From contig NZ_JBNGOT010000014.1 of the NCBI RefSeq assembly GCF_050589705.1, positions 62,001-126,000 of the forward strand: 64,000 nt of DNA. The letters run 5' to 3'. This document shows, in pieces, positions 35,896-45,153 of this stretch. The notes beneath the pieces were generated by a model. The model searched no databases. It saw only the letters and a program-made list of their open reading frames with translations, and had not been told where the DNA came from. The position numbers were made by a program, and so were the translations under genes. Each line of letters begins with the position of its first letter. Within the stretch, counting starts at the first letter, position 1. Source of the stretch: Sunxiuqinia rutila (GTDB taxonomy: Bacteria; Bacteroidota; Bacteroidia; Bacteroidales; Prolixibacteraceae).

Positions 35896-36819
35896 ATGAA
35901 ACTTTCGTTATTACTCTCAACATTGTTGATTACGAATTTACTTATGGGACAAAAAGTCGAGCTTGTTGAAAATACGCCAGTGGCAATTTTAGGAGAAGGC
36001 ACGGTGTGGCACCCCTTTGAAAAGGTATTGTATTGGGTGGATATTACCGGAGAAAAACTTCATCGCTACGATCCGGTAAAGAAGGAAAATAAAACGTACC
36101 CAACGGGAAGTATGATTGGTACTGTCGTTCCTGCCGCTGGCGAGTATACTGTTTTGCTGGCATTGGAAACGGGTATTTATGGAATGGCAGCGAACGGTGT
36201 TTTGCATCAATTGATCAACTATCCGAACGAATTGCAAGGGAATCGGTTTAACGATGGGAAATGCGATCCGGCCGGTCGTTTTTGGGTGGGAACAATGAAC
36301 AAGAAAGTTGTGAAAGGAGCTGGAAATCTCTATGTTTTTGATGGGCAGGTTTTGACTGTGAAACAAGCAGAAGTAACGATTTCCAATGGAATTGTTTGGG
36401 CTTCTGATGGACAAACGATGTATTTCATTGACACCGCTGAACAGTGCATTTTTGCCTACGACTTCACGCAGGCGACCGGAGAATTGTCTAATCGTAGGAT
36501 TGCCATAAATGTACCGGCTGAGCTTGGAGCTCCGGATGGTATGACCATTGATTCGGAGGGAATGTTGTGGGTTGCCCATTGGGGCGGTCATGCCGTTATT
36601 CAGTGGAATCCAAATACGGGGGAACAACTGCGGGTAATCGATGTTCCCGCCCCTCATGTAACTTCCTGCGCTTTTGGTGGAGCTGATCTTAACACCTTGT
36701 TTATCTCAACAGCTAAAGAAGGCTTGTCTGAAAAGCAATTGCAAGCATACCCTTTAAGCGGCTCGCTTTTTCAAATTGCCCTTGATGTGCAAGGACTACC
36801 CGCAGGAGTCTATCGGTAG
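35896..36819 (+). CDS. SMP-30/gluconolactonase-family lactonase with signal peptide
   Basis: 307 residues, six-bladed beta-propeller lactonase. The metal-ligand Glu lies in LGEGTVWHP, with NRFNDGKCDPAGRFWVGTM and APDGMTIDSEGMLWVAHWGG giving the Asn and Asp ligands. The first 19 residues (MKLSLLLSTLLITNLLMGQ) are a good Sec signal peptide, unusual for a sugar-lactonase serving cytosolic catabolism, so it may act in the periplasm. Reaction: aldonolactone to aldonic acid. A second, unrelated lactonase without signal peptide is encoded at 51928. Co-directional with the dehydratase and SDR genes; a REP-like element follows in the gap before the transporter gene. Confidence 0.9.
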   Translation: MKLSLLLSTLLITNLLMGQKVELVENTPVAILGEGTVWHPFEKVLYWVDITGEKLHRYDPVKKENKTYPTGSMIGTVVPAAGEYTVLLALETGIYGMAANGVLHQLINYPNELQGNRFNDGKCDPAGRFWVGTMNKKVVKGAGNLYVFDGQVLTVKQAEVTISNGIVWASDGQTMYFIDTAEQCIFAYDFTQATGELSNRRIAINVPAELGAPDGMTIDSEGMLWVAHWGGHAVIQWNPNTGEQLRVIDVPAPHVTSCAFGGADLNTLFISTAKEGLSEKQLQAYPLSGSLFQIALDVQGLPAGVYR

Positions 36820-36843
36820 TTTCTACTTACCGTTATCACTTTA

Positions 36844-36875
36844 CGTCATTGCGAAAGGAGTGCAGCAATCTTTCT
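36844..36875. repeat. REP-like palindromic element
   Basis: ACGTCATTGCGAAAGGAGTG followed by CAGCAATCTTTC matches the widespread form GTCATTGCGA...GCAATC seen dispersed in many bacterial genomes. ATTGC (36848-36852) and GCAAT (36865-36869) form its inverted core. Single copy seen in this window. Confidence 0.5.
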
Positions 36876-37045
36876 GATTCAGTAGTCAGCATCTCATGAA
36901 TGGGAATCGAAACAATATTGTTAAGGAATAGAATACATATTCTTTTTTGATAATTTAGTTCATAAAATGAAAAAATAGTCCATTTAAACAGAGAATCAAC
37001 TCTCTATCTTTAGTATATTAATAGAACATAACCTAACTAAATAAA

Positions 37046-38044
37046 ATGAATTTCTTTTCCGGATTACTCATTGTTGTTCTTGCAGGCGTGTTGCAAGGAT
37101 CATTTTTCTTACCAATGACTTATACCAAAAAATGGCAATGGGCACATAGCTGGTTTGCTTTTTCGTTATTGGCTATGTTGTTGGTTAATTGGGGAATTGC
37201 CCTGCTAACTATCAATGGTATTACTTCTATTATTGCGGCTGTTCCGGTTCAACTACTGTTGCTGGTGGCCGTATTTGGTTTATTATGGGGTATTGGAGCT
37301 ATCCTTTTTGGCAAGGCAATGGATATGTTGGGAATGGCACTTGGCTATCCCATTATTATGGGCATTAATGCCATTACAGGGACTTTAGTTCCGGCCTTAT
37401 TTTTTTCATCCTCAATTTTTTTGGAGCTCAAAGGACTGTTAATTCTTTTTGGGGCTTTGGTTTCGGTTGTTGGAATCTACTATTGTGCGAGGGCTTCCTC
37501 TCAAAAAGATAAAAGTTCGAAACTCTCGAATTATACAACCACGGGCTTGATTCTGGCTGTTATCTCTGGTTTTACTTCGTGTTTACCCAATTTGGGAGCT
37601 GCTTTTAGTCAGGATATTACCCGAATTGCTGTCGAACATGGCGTAGGACAGGCGATGGCTGGAAATGTAATTTGGTCTTTGTTTTTTACAGCAGGATCTC
37701 TGGTGAATATGGGATATTGCTTGTTTGTTCTTATAAAAGGAAAAGAATTGAAAGCATTTATTAATGAGCATAAAACGATGAATTGGGGACTGATCCTGGG
37801 CATGTCAGCTATGTGGATTGGAAGTTTCTATGCTTATGGCTATGGCGCTGTTGTTTTGGGCGATTTAGGCTTGGTTGTTGGATGGCCGCTTTTGGTATCA
37901 TTATCCATTGTCATTGGCAACCTCTGGGGAATATTCCGGGGAGAATGGATAGGAGCTCCTCATAAAGCCCGTAAAACGCTCAATTTTGGAATTGTTTTGT
38001 TGATTGGTTCCGTTCTTATTATTGCATTAAACAACCTTGTATAA
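37046..38044 (+). CDS. rhaT: RhaT-family L-rhamnose/6-deoxyhexose-proton symporter
   Basis: 332 residues, about ten membrane helices throughout and hardly any soluble part. The start MNFFSGLLIVVLAGVLQGSF and the next YTKKWQWAHSWF match the opening of the RhaT family of inner-membrane proton-coupled sugar importers; GILLWG-type glycine-rich helices and GYPIIMGINAITGTLVPALF follow. It would bring L-rhamnose, or by extension L-fucose released by the fucosidases, into the cytosol, where the dehydrogenase, lactonase and dehydratase enzymes act. It has a separate 226-bp upstream region with a near-promoter TATCTTTA at 37005-37012. Transport family firm; whether rhamnose or fucose is the main substrate is not settled. 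Confidence 0.85.
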   Translation: MNFFSGLLIVVLAGVLQGSFFLPMTYTKKWQWAHSWFAFSLLAMLLVNWGIALLTINGITSIIAAVPVQLLLLVAVFGLLWGIGAILFGKAMDMLGMALGYPIIMGINAITGTLVPALFFSSSIFLELKGLLILFGALVSVVGIYYCARASSQKDKSSKLSNYTTTGLILAVISGFTSCLPNLGAAFSQDITRIAVEHGVGQAMAGNVIWSLFFTAGSLVNMGYCLFVLIKGKELKAFINEHKTMNWGLILGMSAMWIGSFYAYGYGAVVLGDLGLVVGWPLLVSLSIVIGNLWGIFRGEWIGAPHKARKTLNFGIVLLIGSVLIIALNNLV

Positions 38045-38082
38045 CAGGTTATTTCAATAAAGGATTTAAAAAAATAGCGCTT

Positions 38083-38302
38083 ATGCTTTCAGATAAAGTG
38101 GTTTTGGCCTTAGCTTCTTTTTCAATTCTGGTTTCAGGATGTAAGTCCGGTGTTTCACCGGGTAAAGAAATGCCTTCAAAACCGAGTTTCACGCATGGGA
38201 AAACGAGTTAGCAGAACCTCTTTGACAAACACACCCCGTTGGAAACAACATACATTGGACAGATACAACCAGGTTTATGTTGATTCGTTGCGGCGGGAGT
38301 AA
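38083..38302 (+). pseudogene. Decayed lipoprotein gene remnant
   Basis: An ATG at 38083 opens a 42-codon frame with a lipoprotein-type signal (ALASFSILVSGCKSG) that stops at 38211 with TAG. The neighbouring frames then continue in protein-like fashion: AWENELAEPL in the third frame (about 38193-38222), and NTPRWKQHTLDRYNQVYVDS in the second frame, ending LRRE-stop at 38302. This reads like the N-terminus of a secreted lipoprotein broken by at least two frameshifts and a large deletion. Alternatively the 42-residue peptide is a genuine tiny lipoprotein. It lies in the 371-bp space between the transporter gene and the ECF sigma gene of the next locus. Confidence 0.45.
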
Positions 38303-38408
38303 GTTTATTCTCTGTTTGAATGGCATTGCAGGTTGGGGTAGAAGTAGGATAGGTAATAAAAACAATAAATAGATAACATGTCAATAGTATAGATAAGCTC
38401 ATTTCTTT
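38303..38408. other. Non-coding remainder of the rhaT-sigma gap
   Basis: No reading frame or hairpin of note. It carries the upstream region of the sigma gene, ending at the TATTTTTG box listed next. Confidence 0.4.
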
Positions 38409-38416
38409 TATTTTTG
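38409..38416 (+). promoter_or_regulatory. Candidate -7 box abutting the sigma gene start
   Basis: TATTTTTG is an exact TAnnTTTG match whose last base is only 6 bases before the ATG at 38422. Transcription would begin near the start codon itself, suggesting a leaderless or nearly leaderless message. No -33 TTG at normal spacing. Confidence 0.4.
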
Positions 38417-38421
38417 TGCCA

Positions 38422-39009
38422 ATGCAAATTATTGATGGAGTAGAAGAAGGCGTATTGATTGATAAACTCATTCAGGGTGATCAGCTCGCTTTTGAAAAGC
38501 TTTTTCGGTTTTATTATCCCGGATTAGCGGTTTATGCTCGTCAGTTTGTTACTGATGCCGAAAAGGCTGAAGAAATTGTACAAGACTTTTTTGTTCGCTT
38601 TTGGGAGAAACACACCTCCCTGCAACCTTCTGATTCTTTAAAATCCTATTTGTTCTCTTCTGTAAAAAACAGTAGCCTCAATGTATTGAAGCGTTTAAAA
38701 GTAGAAGAGCGATATCTGCGCAATATTCAGCTGTTATCCGATGATCATTTGCTGTACGACCCGGATTTATATATAGCCTCCGAATTGCAGGATAAAATAC
38801 AAAAGGCTATCGATAAGTTGCCTGATCGATGTCGCGAGGTTTTTATTTTGAGCCGGATTAATGGCTTGAAGAATGATGAAATTGCATTGCAGTTAAACAT
38901 TTCAAAGCGAACCGTTGAAACTCAAATTAGCAAGGCCTTAAAGATCCTTAAGGTTGAACTGAAAGAATATATTGGACTCCTGGCTCTTTGGGGATTCATT
39001 AATCTTTAA
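38422..39009 (+). CDS. ECF RNA polymerase sigma factor of the third SusC/SusD locus
   Basis: 195 residues from the ATG at 38422; a GTG two codons earlier (38416) is unlikely because it overlaps the proposed -7 box. Region 2: FEKLFRFYYPGLAVYARQFV and EIVQDFFVRFWEKH; region 4: CREVFILSRINGLKNDEIAL then LNISKRTVETQISKALKILK. Standard length. Followed after 133 bp by FecR, STN-SusC and SusD, so it should activate the susC promoter of this locus when substrate binding is signalled across both membranes. The larger gap to FecR than in locus A leaves room for a second promoter. Confidence 0.94.
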   Translation: MQIIDGVEEGVLIDKLIQGDQLAFEKLFRFYYPGLAVYARQFVTDAEKAEEIVQDFFVRFWEKHTSLQPSDSLKSYLFSSVKNSSLNVLKRLKVEERYLRNIQLLSDDHLLYDPDLYIASELQDKIQKAIDKLPDRCREVFILSRINGLKNDEIALQLNISKRTVETQISKALKILKVELKEYIGLLALWGFINL

Positions 39010-39142
39010 TCTTTTTTATCCTTTTCTTAATTTTTTTTGAAATCTGCATACGTGTAGTTGCTGTGGCAATTGTATTGTTAGTGTAAGAAAGAACAAAAGC
39101 GTTGCATTCTTACAGAACTAATTTCTAATCTATTGGTGCCAG

Positions 39143-40120
39143 ATGCATATAAAAGATACCGACAATGCCAGAATAGCTGATTTCATAAGAAGCAGAGAAT
39201 CATTAACCGAAGAGCAGCAGCTTGTCGAAGCTGGAAAAATCATCAATCAAATTAACGAAGTTGATGTAACAACTGCCTGGAGAAATGTTTCTGGTAGAAT
39301 AAATCAACCTAAAACTTCTCGTTTAATTTTTCGTCAACTTCAGCGGATCGCTGCTGTATTATTTTTCCCCGTCCTGTTGGTTTCCATGTGGAGCTTGTTT
39401 GTAAAAATCCCTGAGATAAAAAGTACGCTAATTGCTCATCAGGAAGTGACCAGCCCCATTGGCTGCCGCACAAAAGTAGAGTTGCCTGATGGTACCTATG
39501 CTTGGTTAAATGCCGAAAGTACCATTAAGTTTCCGGTTCCTTTCATCGGTCAAAAAAGGGAAGTAGAACTGATGGGCGAGGCTTATTTTGAGGTTACCCC
39601 AAACAAGGAAAAACCGTTTGTTATTACTTCGGATGAAGCAAAGGTAACTGTTCTGGGAACCAGCTTTAACTTTCGGTCTTATGAAGAAGACAAGGTTGTG
39701 GAAGTGGTGCTGAAAGAAGGAGCCGTTCGGCTCGAAAGTGAGTACAATAACATCGCTAGCGAATACTTGATGAAGCCGAACAACCGGGTGGTGGTGAATA
39801 AACGTTCTGGCGAGTTAAAGATTACCGATGTACATGTTGATAAATACATTGCATGGCATAAAAATAAGCTGGTTTTTGATGAAAGTTCGATTGATGAACT
39901 TGCTGCAAAACTGGAACGTTGGTATGGTGTGGAAGTGATTATTCAGGATAAGAACTTGCAGGCATATCGTTTCTCCACCACCTTCGAAAACGAATCACTG
40001 CAGCATGTAATCGACCTCCTGGAATTATCCTCTCCAATTAACATTGAATATAAACAGGCTGAATACAAACCAGAAGCAAAAACCGTCACTAAATCTAAAA
40101 TAATTATAACCAAAAGATAA
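39143..40120 (+). CDS. FecR-family anti-sigma factor
   Basis: 325 residues. Cytosolic N-terminus (about 1-65), membrane helix (about 68-90, IAAVLFFPVLLVSMWSLF), periplasmic FecR domain with LPDGTYAWLNAESTIKFPVP and LMGEAYFEVTPNKEKPF, then DUF4974-like C-terminus (SSIDELAAKLERWYGVEVII, DLLELSSPINIEY). Partner of the sigma factor at 38422 and of the STN domain of the SusC at 40234. The 113-bp gap to susC contains two hairpins, which may let susCD be expressed separately from the regulators. Confidence 0.95.
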   Translation: MHIKDTDNARIADFIRSRESLTEEQQLVEAGKIINQINEVDVTTAWRNVSGRINQPKTSRLIFRQLQRIAAVLFFPVLLVSMWSLFVKIPEIKSTLIAHQEVTSPIGCRTKVELPDGTYAWLNAESTIKFPVPFIGQKREVELMGEAYFEVTPNKEKPFVITSDEAKVTVLGTSFNFRSYEEDKVVEVVLKEGAVRLESEYNNIASEYLMKPNNRVVVNKRSGELKITDVHVDKYIAWHKNKLVFDESSIDELAAKLERWYGVEVIIQDKNLQAYRFSTTFENESLQHVIDLLELSSPINIEYKQAEYKPEAKTVTKSKIIITKR

Positions 40121-40155
40121 AGGCGTTGCCTATGACAAAACCCAAAACAAAGAAA

Positions 40156-40205
40156 GGAAGTGCAGCGAACACTTCCCTTCAAAATTTACCCGACAGGGGT
40201 AAATT
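40156..40205 (+). promoter_or_regulatory. Pair of hairpins between fecR and susC
   Basis: GGAAGTG/CACTTCC (40156-40162 with 40170-40176, 7-base loop) is followed by AATTTACCC/GGGTAAATT (40183-40191 with 40197-40205, 5-base loop). Neither has a strong U-run directly after it. A comparable hairpin stands in the same place at 61816-61845, so this may be an attenuator or processing site typical of sigma/FecR loci. Confidence 0.55.
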
Positions 40206-40233
40206 ATTTAATAATAATTAACAGGATAAATTT

Positions 40234-43200
40234 ATGAAAAAAATGACGAAACCCTTGGGTGTATTTTTTAATGCACACCGGAAAATTCTTACAATTATGC
40301 GAAATGCAGCTTTTTTAATTCTCTTTACCAGCTTGCAGGTTGTTGCAGGCATGAGTTATTCGCAGTCAACCAGATTGTCGCTGAATAAAAGTAATGTGAC
40401 TATAAAAGACGTTCTGATGGAAATAGAAAATCAGAGCGGAATGTATTTTCTGTATAATAGTGAGTTGATTGATGTTCAGGAAAAAGTGGATGCTTCTTTC
40501 ACCAATGAGAAACTGGATGTCATTCTGAATAAGCTATTCGAAGATAAAAATGTTCAAGTAATTGTAAACGACCGGCATATTGTTTTAACTCCGGGAAGTA
40601 CAAGCTCGAACCTCCAGCAGCAGAAAACAATCTCTGGAAAAGTAACCGACGCCTTGGGGCAGCCCTTACCCGGTGTTACAGTTTTGGTAAAAGGAACAAC
40701 CATTGGTATTGTTACTGACTTTGATGGTCTTTACACTCTTACTGAAGTGCCTGCCGGAGCTACCTTGGTTTTCTCGTTTGTTGGAATGAAGTCACAGGAA
40801 GTAGAAGTGGCCGGGAAAAACCAGATCGATATTGCCCTGGCTGAGGATGCGATTGGCATTGAGGAAGTTGTGGCGATTGGTTACGGTACCCAGAAGAAAG
40901 TAAACCTGACCGGATCGGTTTCTGCAGTTAATGCCGATGCCTTGGAGAACCGACCTGTTACCAATGTTTCCTCAGCCTTACAAGGACTAATGCCAGGTGC
41001 TACGGTTACTCAAACCAGCGGTCAGCCGGGTAAAGATGCTGGTGGTATCCGAATTCGTGGTATCGGAACTCTTAATAATTCGAACCCCATGTATGTTGTG
41101 GATGGAATGGTTGTTGGAAATATCAATGACATCGATCCCAGCGATATTGCATCCATTTCTATTTTGAAAGATGCGGCATCAGCAGCAATCTATGGGTCAC
41201 GTGCCTCGAATGGGGTGATTTTGGTGACAACTAAAAAAGGGAATAGCAAAGAAACAACCTTGAAATACGAAGGTTACATTGGCTGGCAACAACCAACACA
41301 ACTTCTTGAACATCTTCCTTCCTGGGAATATGCCGAGCTGTATAACAAAGCTTTGGTTAATGAAAATAAATCGCCTGCTTATACCGAGGCTGAAATTGAA
41401 AAATTCAAGAATGGTAGTGATCCCGACAATTATCCGAACACCGATTGGGCTGGCTTATTTTATAAGAAAAGTGGTTTTCAGCAAAGTCACCGTGCGCAAA
41501 TCAGTGGAGGTAGCGACAACACCACTTATTTGATTTCATTAGGTTACCTGGATCAAGGAGGAATTATCGATAATGCGGGATTTAAGCGTTACAACGGACG
41601 GGCAAACATAACCACAACAATCAATAAATTTGAGGTTAACTTTAACATGTCGTTTACTCAGGGAAATACGACTGAACCAACAAACCCATACACGGGCGAT
41701 ATGTACCAGATATTTCGGCAAATTAACCGAATTGCGCCTTTCGTCCCTTACAAATACTCAACCGGAGATTATGGTTATATTGCCGATGGTAACCCCTTGG
41801 CATGGATGGATCTGGGTGCTATACGGGAAGAGAAATACCGGAAGACACGCGGTATCGGAAATATAAGTTATGAGCCCATCAAAGGATTAAAAATTAAGGA
41901 AATCCTGGGTTATGAATACACTGGTACTTCGGATGAAAAATTCATTAAAGACATTCAGTTCTATAATTGGAAAACGGGTGAGCCAACGCTTTACCAGGGG
42001 CCAAACAGTCAAAAAGACATTCGGGCAGACTACCAAACTGTTAGTTTGCAAACTTTGGTGACTTATGAAAAGACGTTTGGAAAACATACAATTCAGGCTT
42101 TGGGAGGTTTTTCGCAGGAAAGCTCACGTACCGATTGGAACAGTTCCTACCGGAAGTCTTTTTTGAATAATGAACTGTGGGAGGTTAACGCTGGGTCTGC
42201 TGATGGTCAGGTAGCCGAAGGTTCGGCTTACGAGTATTCTTTAAGATCATATTTTGGACGTATTTCATACAACTTCAATGATAAATATTTATTAGAGGCG
42301 AATGTACGTCAAGATGGTAGTTCCCGCATCTCGAAAGATAATCGTTGGGGTACTTTTCCTTCATTTTCCGGAGCATGGCGTGCGATTAACGAGCCATTTA
42401 TGGAAAACGTAAAAGATGTGGTGTCGGACTTAAAAATTAGAGCTGGTTGGGGTATTCTTGGAAATCAATCCATTGGGAATTATCCTTACCAATCGGTATT
42501 GTCAGCTGCTGATTACCGATTAGGAGGTGCTGTTGTCTCCGGAGTTGCCCTAAAAGATGGTGTGAATACGGACATTAAATGGGAAGAATCAACCACCACC
42601 AATATTGGTGTTGACTTAGGCCTTTTCTCTAATAAATTAACTTTTTCTACCGACGTTTACAACCGAATTACTTCTGATGTATTATTGAAATTACCCGTTC
42701 CCTCACCTACAGGATTAACTGATCCTTATCAAAATGCGGGTGAGGTGACTAACAAAGGGGTTGAGTTTCAGTTAGGCTACAAACTGAAAAAAGGAGACTG
42801 GGACTTCCATATTCTGGCTAATGCAGCTTATAATAAGAATGAAATTACTGACCTTCGTAATGATGGTGCTCGGATATGGGATGGTTATAGTTTCTTGCAA
42901 GAGGGCTATCCGATTAACTCCTTTGGTGGCTATATTGCTGAAGGCTTATTCAGAACACAGGAAGATTTGGACAATAGTGCTGTCATCAATCGCGGACAGG
43001 CTGCTTTGGGCGATATTAAATATAAAGACGTAAACAACGATGGTAAAATTAATGCTGAAGACCGTGAATTTTTAGGTAGCTGGATGCCTGCTTGGACCTT
43101 TGGAACCACCTTGTCTGCCTCTTGGAAAGGCTTGGATCTTCAACTTCTGTTCCAGGGGGCAGCCCAAGTGAAGAGTTATGTCCAGAATGAGTTTGTAGGT

Positions 43201-43572
43201 AAATTGACTGGCTTTACGGATAAACCTACTGTTGTTTTCCGTGATTCTTACGACAAGGATACCAATCCAGACGGGAATTTCCCCCGACCTCTTTCTTCAT
43301 GGAATGTTAATTCATCCAGTAGCTATCCTTCATCTTTTTGGGTTGTTGATGGTTCTTATTTACGATTGAAGAACCTGCAGTTTGGCTATACTTTGCCTAA
43401 AATGATGACGAATTCTGCCGGATTGTCGAGAGTGAGAATTTACTACAGTGGCCAAAACTTACTGACTTTTACCGGTCTTCGTAAAGGCGTAGATCCAGAA
43501 GCTCCTGCTGGTGCCAGGGCTTATTACCCACAGGTGAAAACCAATACGATTGGCTTAAGTGTAACATTTTAA
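40234..43572 (+). CDS. SusC/RagA TonB-dependent transporter with STN domain
   Basis: 1112 residues. A long leader with a second internal Met (MRNAAFLILFTSL) ends near MSYSQ (about residue 44). STN domain about 48-105 (VTIKDVLMEIENQSGMYFLY), carboxypeptidase-regulatory-like domain about 127-205 (ISGKVTDALGQPLPGVTVLV), EEVVAIGYGTQKKVNLTGSV at about 209-228, plug with ILKDAASAAIYGSRASNGVI, barrel ending KTNTIGLSVTF. It imports the ligand captured by the SusD encoded 12 bp downstream and signals to the FecR encoded upstream. No enzyme genes accompany it before the terminator at 45185, so its degradative partners must lie elsewhere. Domain layout closely matches the SusC at 61923. Confidence 0.96.
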   Translation: MKKMTKPLGVFFNAHRKILTIMRNAAFLILFTSLQVVAGMSYSQSTRLSLNKSNVTIKDVLMEIENQSGMYFLYNSELIDVQEKVDASFTNEKLDVILNKLFEDKNVQVIVNDRHIVLTPGSTSSNLQQQKTISGKVTDALGQPLPGVTVLVKGTTIGIVTDFDGLYTLTEVPAGATLVFSFVGMKSQEVEVAGKNQIDIALAEDAIGIEEVVAIGYGTQKKVNLTGSVSAVNADALENRPVTNVSSALQGLMPGATVTQTSGQPGKDAGGIRIRGIGTLNNSNPMYVVDGMVVGNINDIDPSDIASISILKDAASAAIYGSRASNGVILVTTKKGNSKETTLKYEGYIGWQQPTQLLEHLPSWEYAELYNKALVNENKSPAYTEAEIEKFKNGSDPDNYPNTDWAGLFYKKSGFQQSHRAQISGGSDNTTYLISLGYLDQGGIIDNAGFKRYNGRANITTTINKFEVNFNMSFTQGNTTEPTNPYTGDMYQIFRQINRIAPFVPYKYSTGDYGYIADGNPLAWMDLGAIREEKYRKTRGIGNISYEPIKGLKIKEILGYEYTGTSDEKFIKDIQFYNWKTGEPTLYQGPNSQKDIRADYQTVSLQTLVTYEKTFGKHTIQALGGFSQESSRTDWNSSYRKSFLNNELWEVNAGSADGQVAEGSAYEYSLRSYFGRISYNFNDKYLLEANVRQDGSSRISKDNRWGTFPSFSGAWRAINEPFMENVKDVVSDLKIRAGWGILGNQSIGNYPYQSVLSAADYRLGGAVVSGVALKDGVNTDIKWEESTTTNIGVDLGLFSNKLTFSTDVYNRITSDVLLKLPVPSPTGLTDPYQNAGEVTNKGVEFQLGYKLKKGDWDFHILANAAYNKNEITDLRNDGARIWDGYSFLQEGYPINSFGGYIAEGLFRTQEDLDNSAVINRGQAALGDIKYKDVNNDGKINAEDREFLGSWMPAWTFGTTLSASWKGLDLQLLFQGAAQVKSYVQNEFVGKLTGFTDKPTVVFRDSYDKDTNPDGNFPRPLSSWNVNSSSSYPSSFWVVDGSYLRLKNLQFGYTLPKMMTNSAGLSRVRIYYSGQNLLTFTGLRKGVDPEAPAGARAYYPQVKTNTIGLSVTF

Positions 43573-43584
43573 AAATTCAGGATT

Positions 43585-45153
43585 ATGAAAAGATATAGTT
43601 TATTATTAATTGCCCTGCTGTTCCTTTTTTCATGTGAGCAGGACTTTATGGACAAAAATCCATTAGACCAGATTTCCAATGAATCGTTCTGGAATAATGA
43701 AAAAGATGCCATTGCTGCGGCCAATGGGTGCTATTCCGACTGGTGGGATATGTATTACGTAATTTACATGGATTGTGCATCAGACAATTGCTATAATCCA
43801 TTCCCCTGGGAGGGATTCCAGGTACAAGCAAGCGGAAATGCAACTCCTAGCGATGCCGGACAGAGCTTCATGGGGTTCAGCACGATTACCCGCTGCAATA
43901 GTTTCCTTGAAAATATTTCTCGTCCAGAGATGGATGAAAGCCTGCGGAAACGCTTAACAGCAGAGGTGCGTTTTTTACGTGCCTGGGATTATTTTGTTAA
44001 AGTAACAATTTATGGTGATGTGCCTTTGGTAACTCAAGTGCTTAATCCATCAGAGGCCAACGTTCCTCGCAACCCTAAAGCCGATGTTGTTAAATTTGTT
44101 TTAGATGAATTGACTGCGGCGGCGGCTGATCTTCCTGCTTCTTATTCCGGGCCTGATGTTGGTCGCATTACGAAAGGAGCCGCCTTATCGGTAAAAGCAA
44201 GAATGGAAATTTTTGAAGGAAAATATGTCGAATGTGCTGCTACTTGTCAGCAGATCATGGATCTGGGCTATTCATTAGTGCCTGAATACAAGAACATTTT
44301 TAAACTGTCGAACCAGGATAATAGTGAAGTGATTCTTGATGTGCAATACAATGAAGGTATTGGAACAACATGGGTCTTGGGTGTTTTGCCCCCGAACTCT
44401 TCAGGTGGTTGGTGCTCGGTTAATCCAACACAATCGTTGGTTGATAGTTATGAATGTGTTGATGGAAAAACAATTGCAGAGTCTTCGGTTTATAATGCCG
44501 ATGAGCCGTATAAAAATCGCGATCCACGATTGGAAGCCAGCATCGTTTATCCCGGTGGATTGTACGAAGGAGCCTATTTTAACCCGATTGATGTAAATGA
44601 CCCTAATGGGGATTATTATGCGCCTTATGGGCGCTCAAAAACTGGGTACAATCCGCGGAAATATGTTGACGATTTAAGTGATTTTCCGGATATTTGGGAT
44701 TCAGGAATGAATGCAATCGTTATTCGCTATGCCGAGATTTTGTTGATGTATGCGGAATCAAAAATTGAAACCAACAGTATTGACGATTCCGTTTATGATG
44801 CGATCGATGAAATTCGGAACCGTGCCGGAATGCCTTCTGTAGACCGTGCAGTATACAATAATCAGACAACATTGCGTGAATTGATTCGTCGTGAACGTCG
44901 TGTTGAATTAGCCATGGAAGGATTACGTTGGTTTGATATCTGCCGCTGGAAAATTGGCGAGGAGGTAATGGATGCAACAGTGTATGGCGCCCGTTTGGGA
45001 ACAGTAGATCCGGCCAATGGAGCTTTGACACTCACCGATGACCGTATTGAGGTTGAAACAAGAGTTTTTCAGGCGAATAAGCACTATCTATGGCCTATTC
45101 CTCAAAGTGTTATCGATGCTACTCCTGCAATAACACAAAACCCGAACTATTAA
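43585..45153 (+). CDS. SusD/RagB-family outer-membrane lipoprotein
   Basis: 522 residues. The lipoprotein signal MKRYSLLLIALLFLFSC puts the lipidated Cys at residue 17; then EQDFMDKNPLDQISNESFW, a common SusD opening. Conserved segments: TAEVRFLRAWDYFVKVTIYG, NAIVIRYAEILLMYAESKIE, and LRELIRRERRVELAMEGLRW with FDICRWK. C-terminal LWPIPQSVIDATPAITQNPN is the classical SusD ending. Cell-surface glycan-binding partner of the SusC ending 12 bp upstream. Last gene of the locus, followed by a strong terminator. Confidence 0.96.
   Translation: MKRYSLLLIALLFLFSCEQDFMDKNPLDQISNESFWNNEKDAIAAANGCYSDWWDMYYVIYMDCASDNCYNPFPWEGFQVQASGNATPSDAGQSFMGFSTITRCNSFLENISRPEMDESLRKRLTAEVRFLRAWDYFVKVTIYGDVPLVTQVLNPSEANVPRNPKADVVKFVLDELTAAAADLPASYSGPDVGRITKGAALSVKARMEIFEGKYVECAATCQQIMDLGYSLVPEYKNIFKLSNQDNSEVILDVQYNEGIGTTWVLGVLPPNSSGGWCSVNPTQSLVDSYECVDGKTIAESSVYNADEPYKNRDPRLEASIVYPGGLYEGAYFNPIDVNDPNGDYYAPYGRSKTGYNPRKYVDDLSDFPDIWDSGMNAIVIRYAEILLMYAESKIETNSIDDSVYDAIDEIRNRAGMPSVDRAVYNNQTTLRELIRRERRVELAMEGLRWFDICRWKIGEEVMDATVYGARLGTVDPANGALTLTDDRIEVETRVFQANKHYLWPIPQSVIDATPAITQNPNY

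Noticed and set aside
35989..36657. Antisense 222-codon frame opposite the SMP-30 gene
   Set aside because: No recognisable domain, unnatural composition, and the plus-strand gene carries all lactonase motifs.
36844..36875. Mobile element or insertion-sequence end
   Set aside because: The element is a short REP-like palindrome with no transposase gene or target-site duplication nearby.
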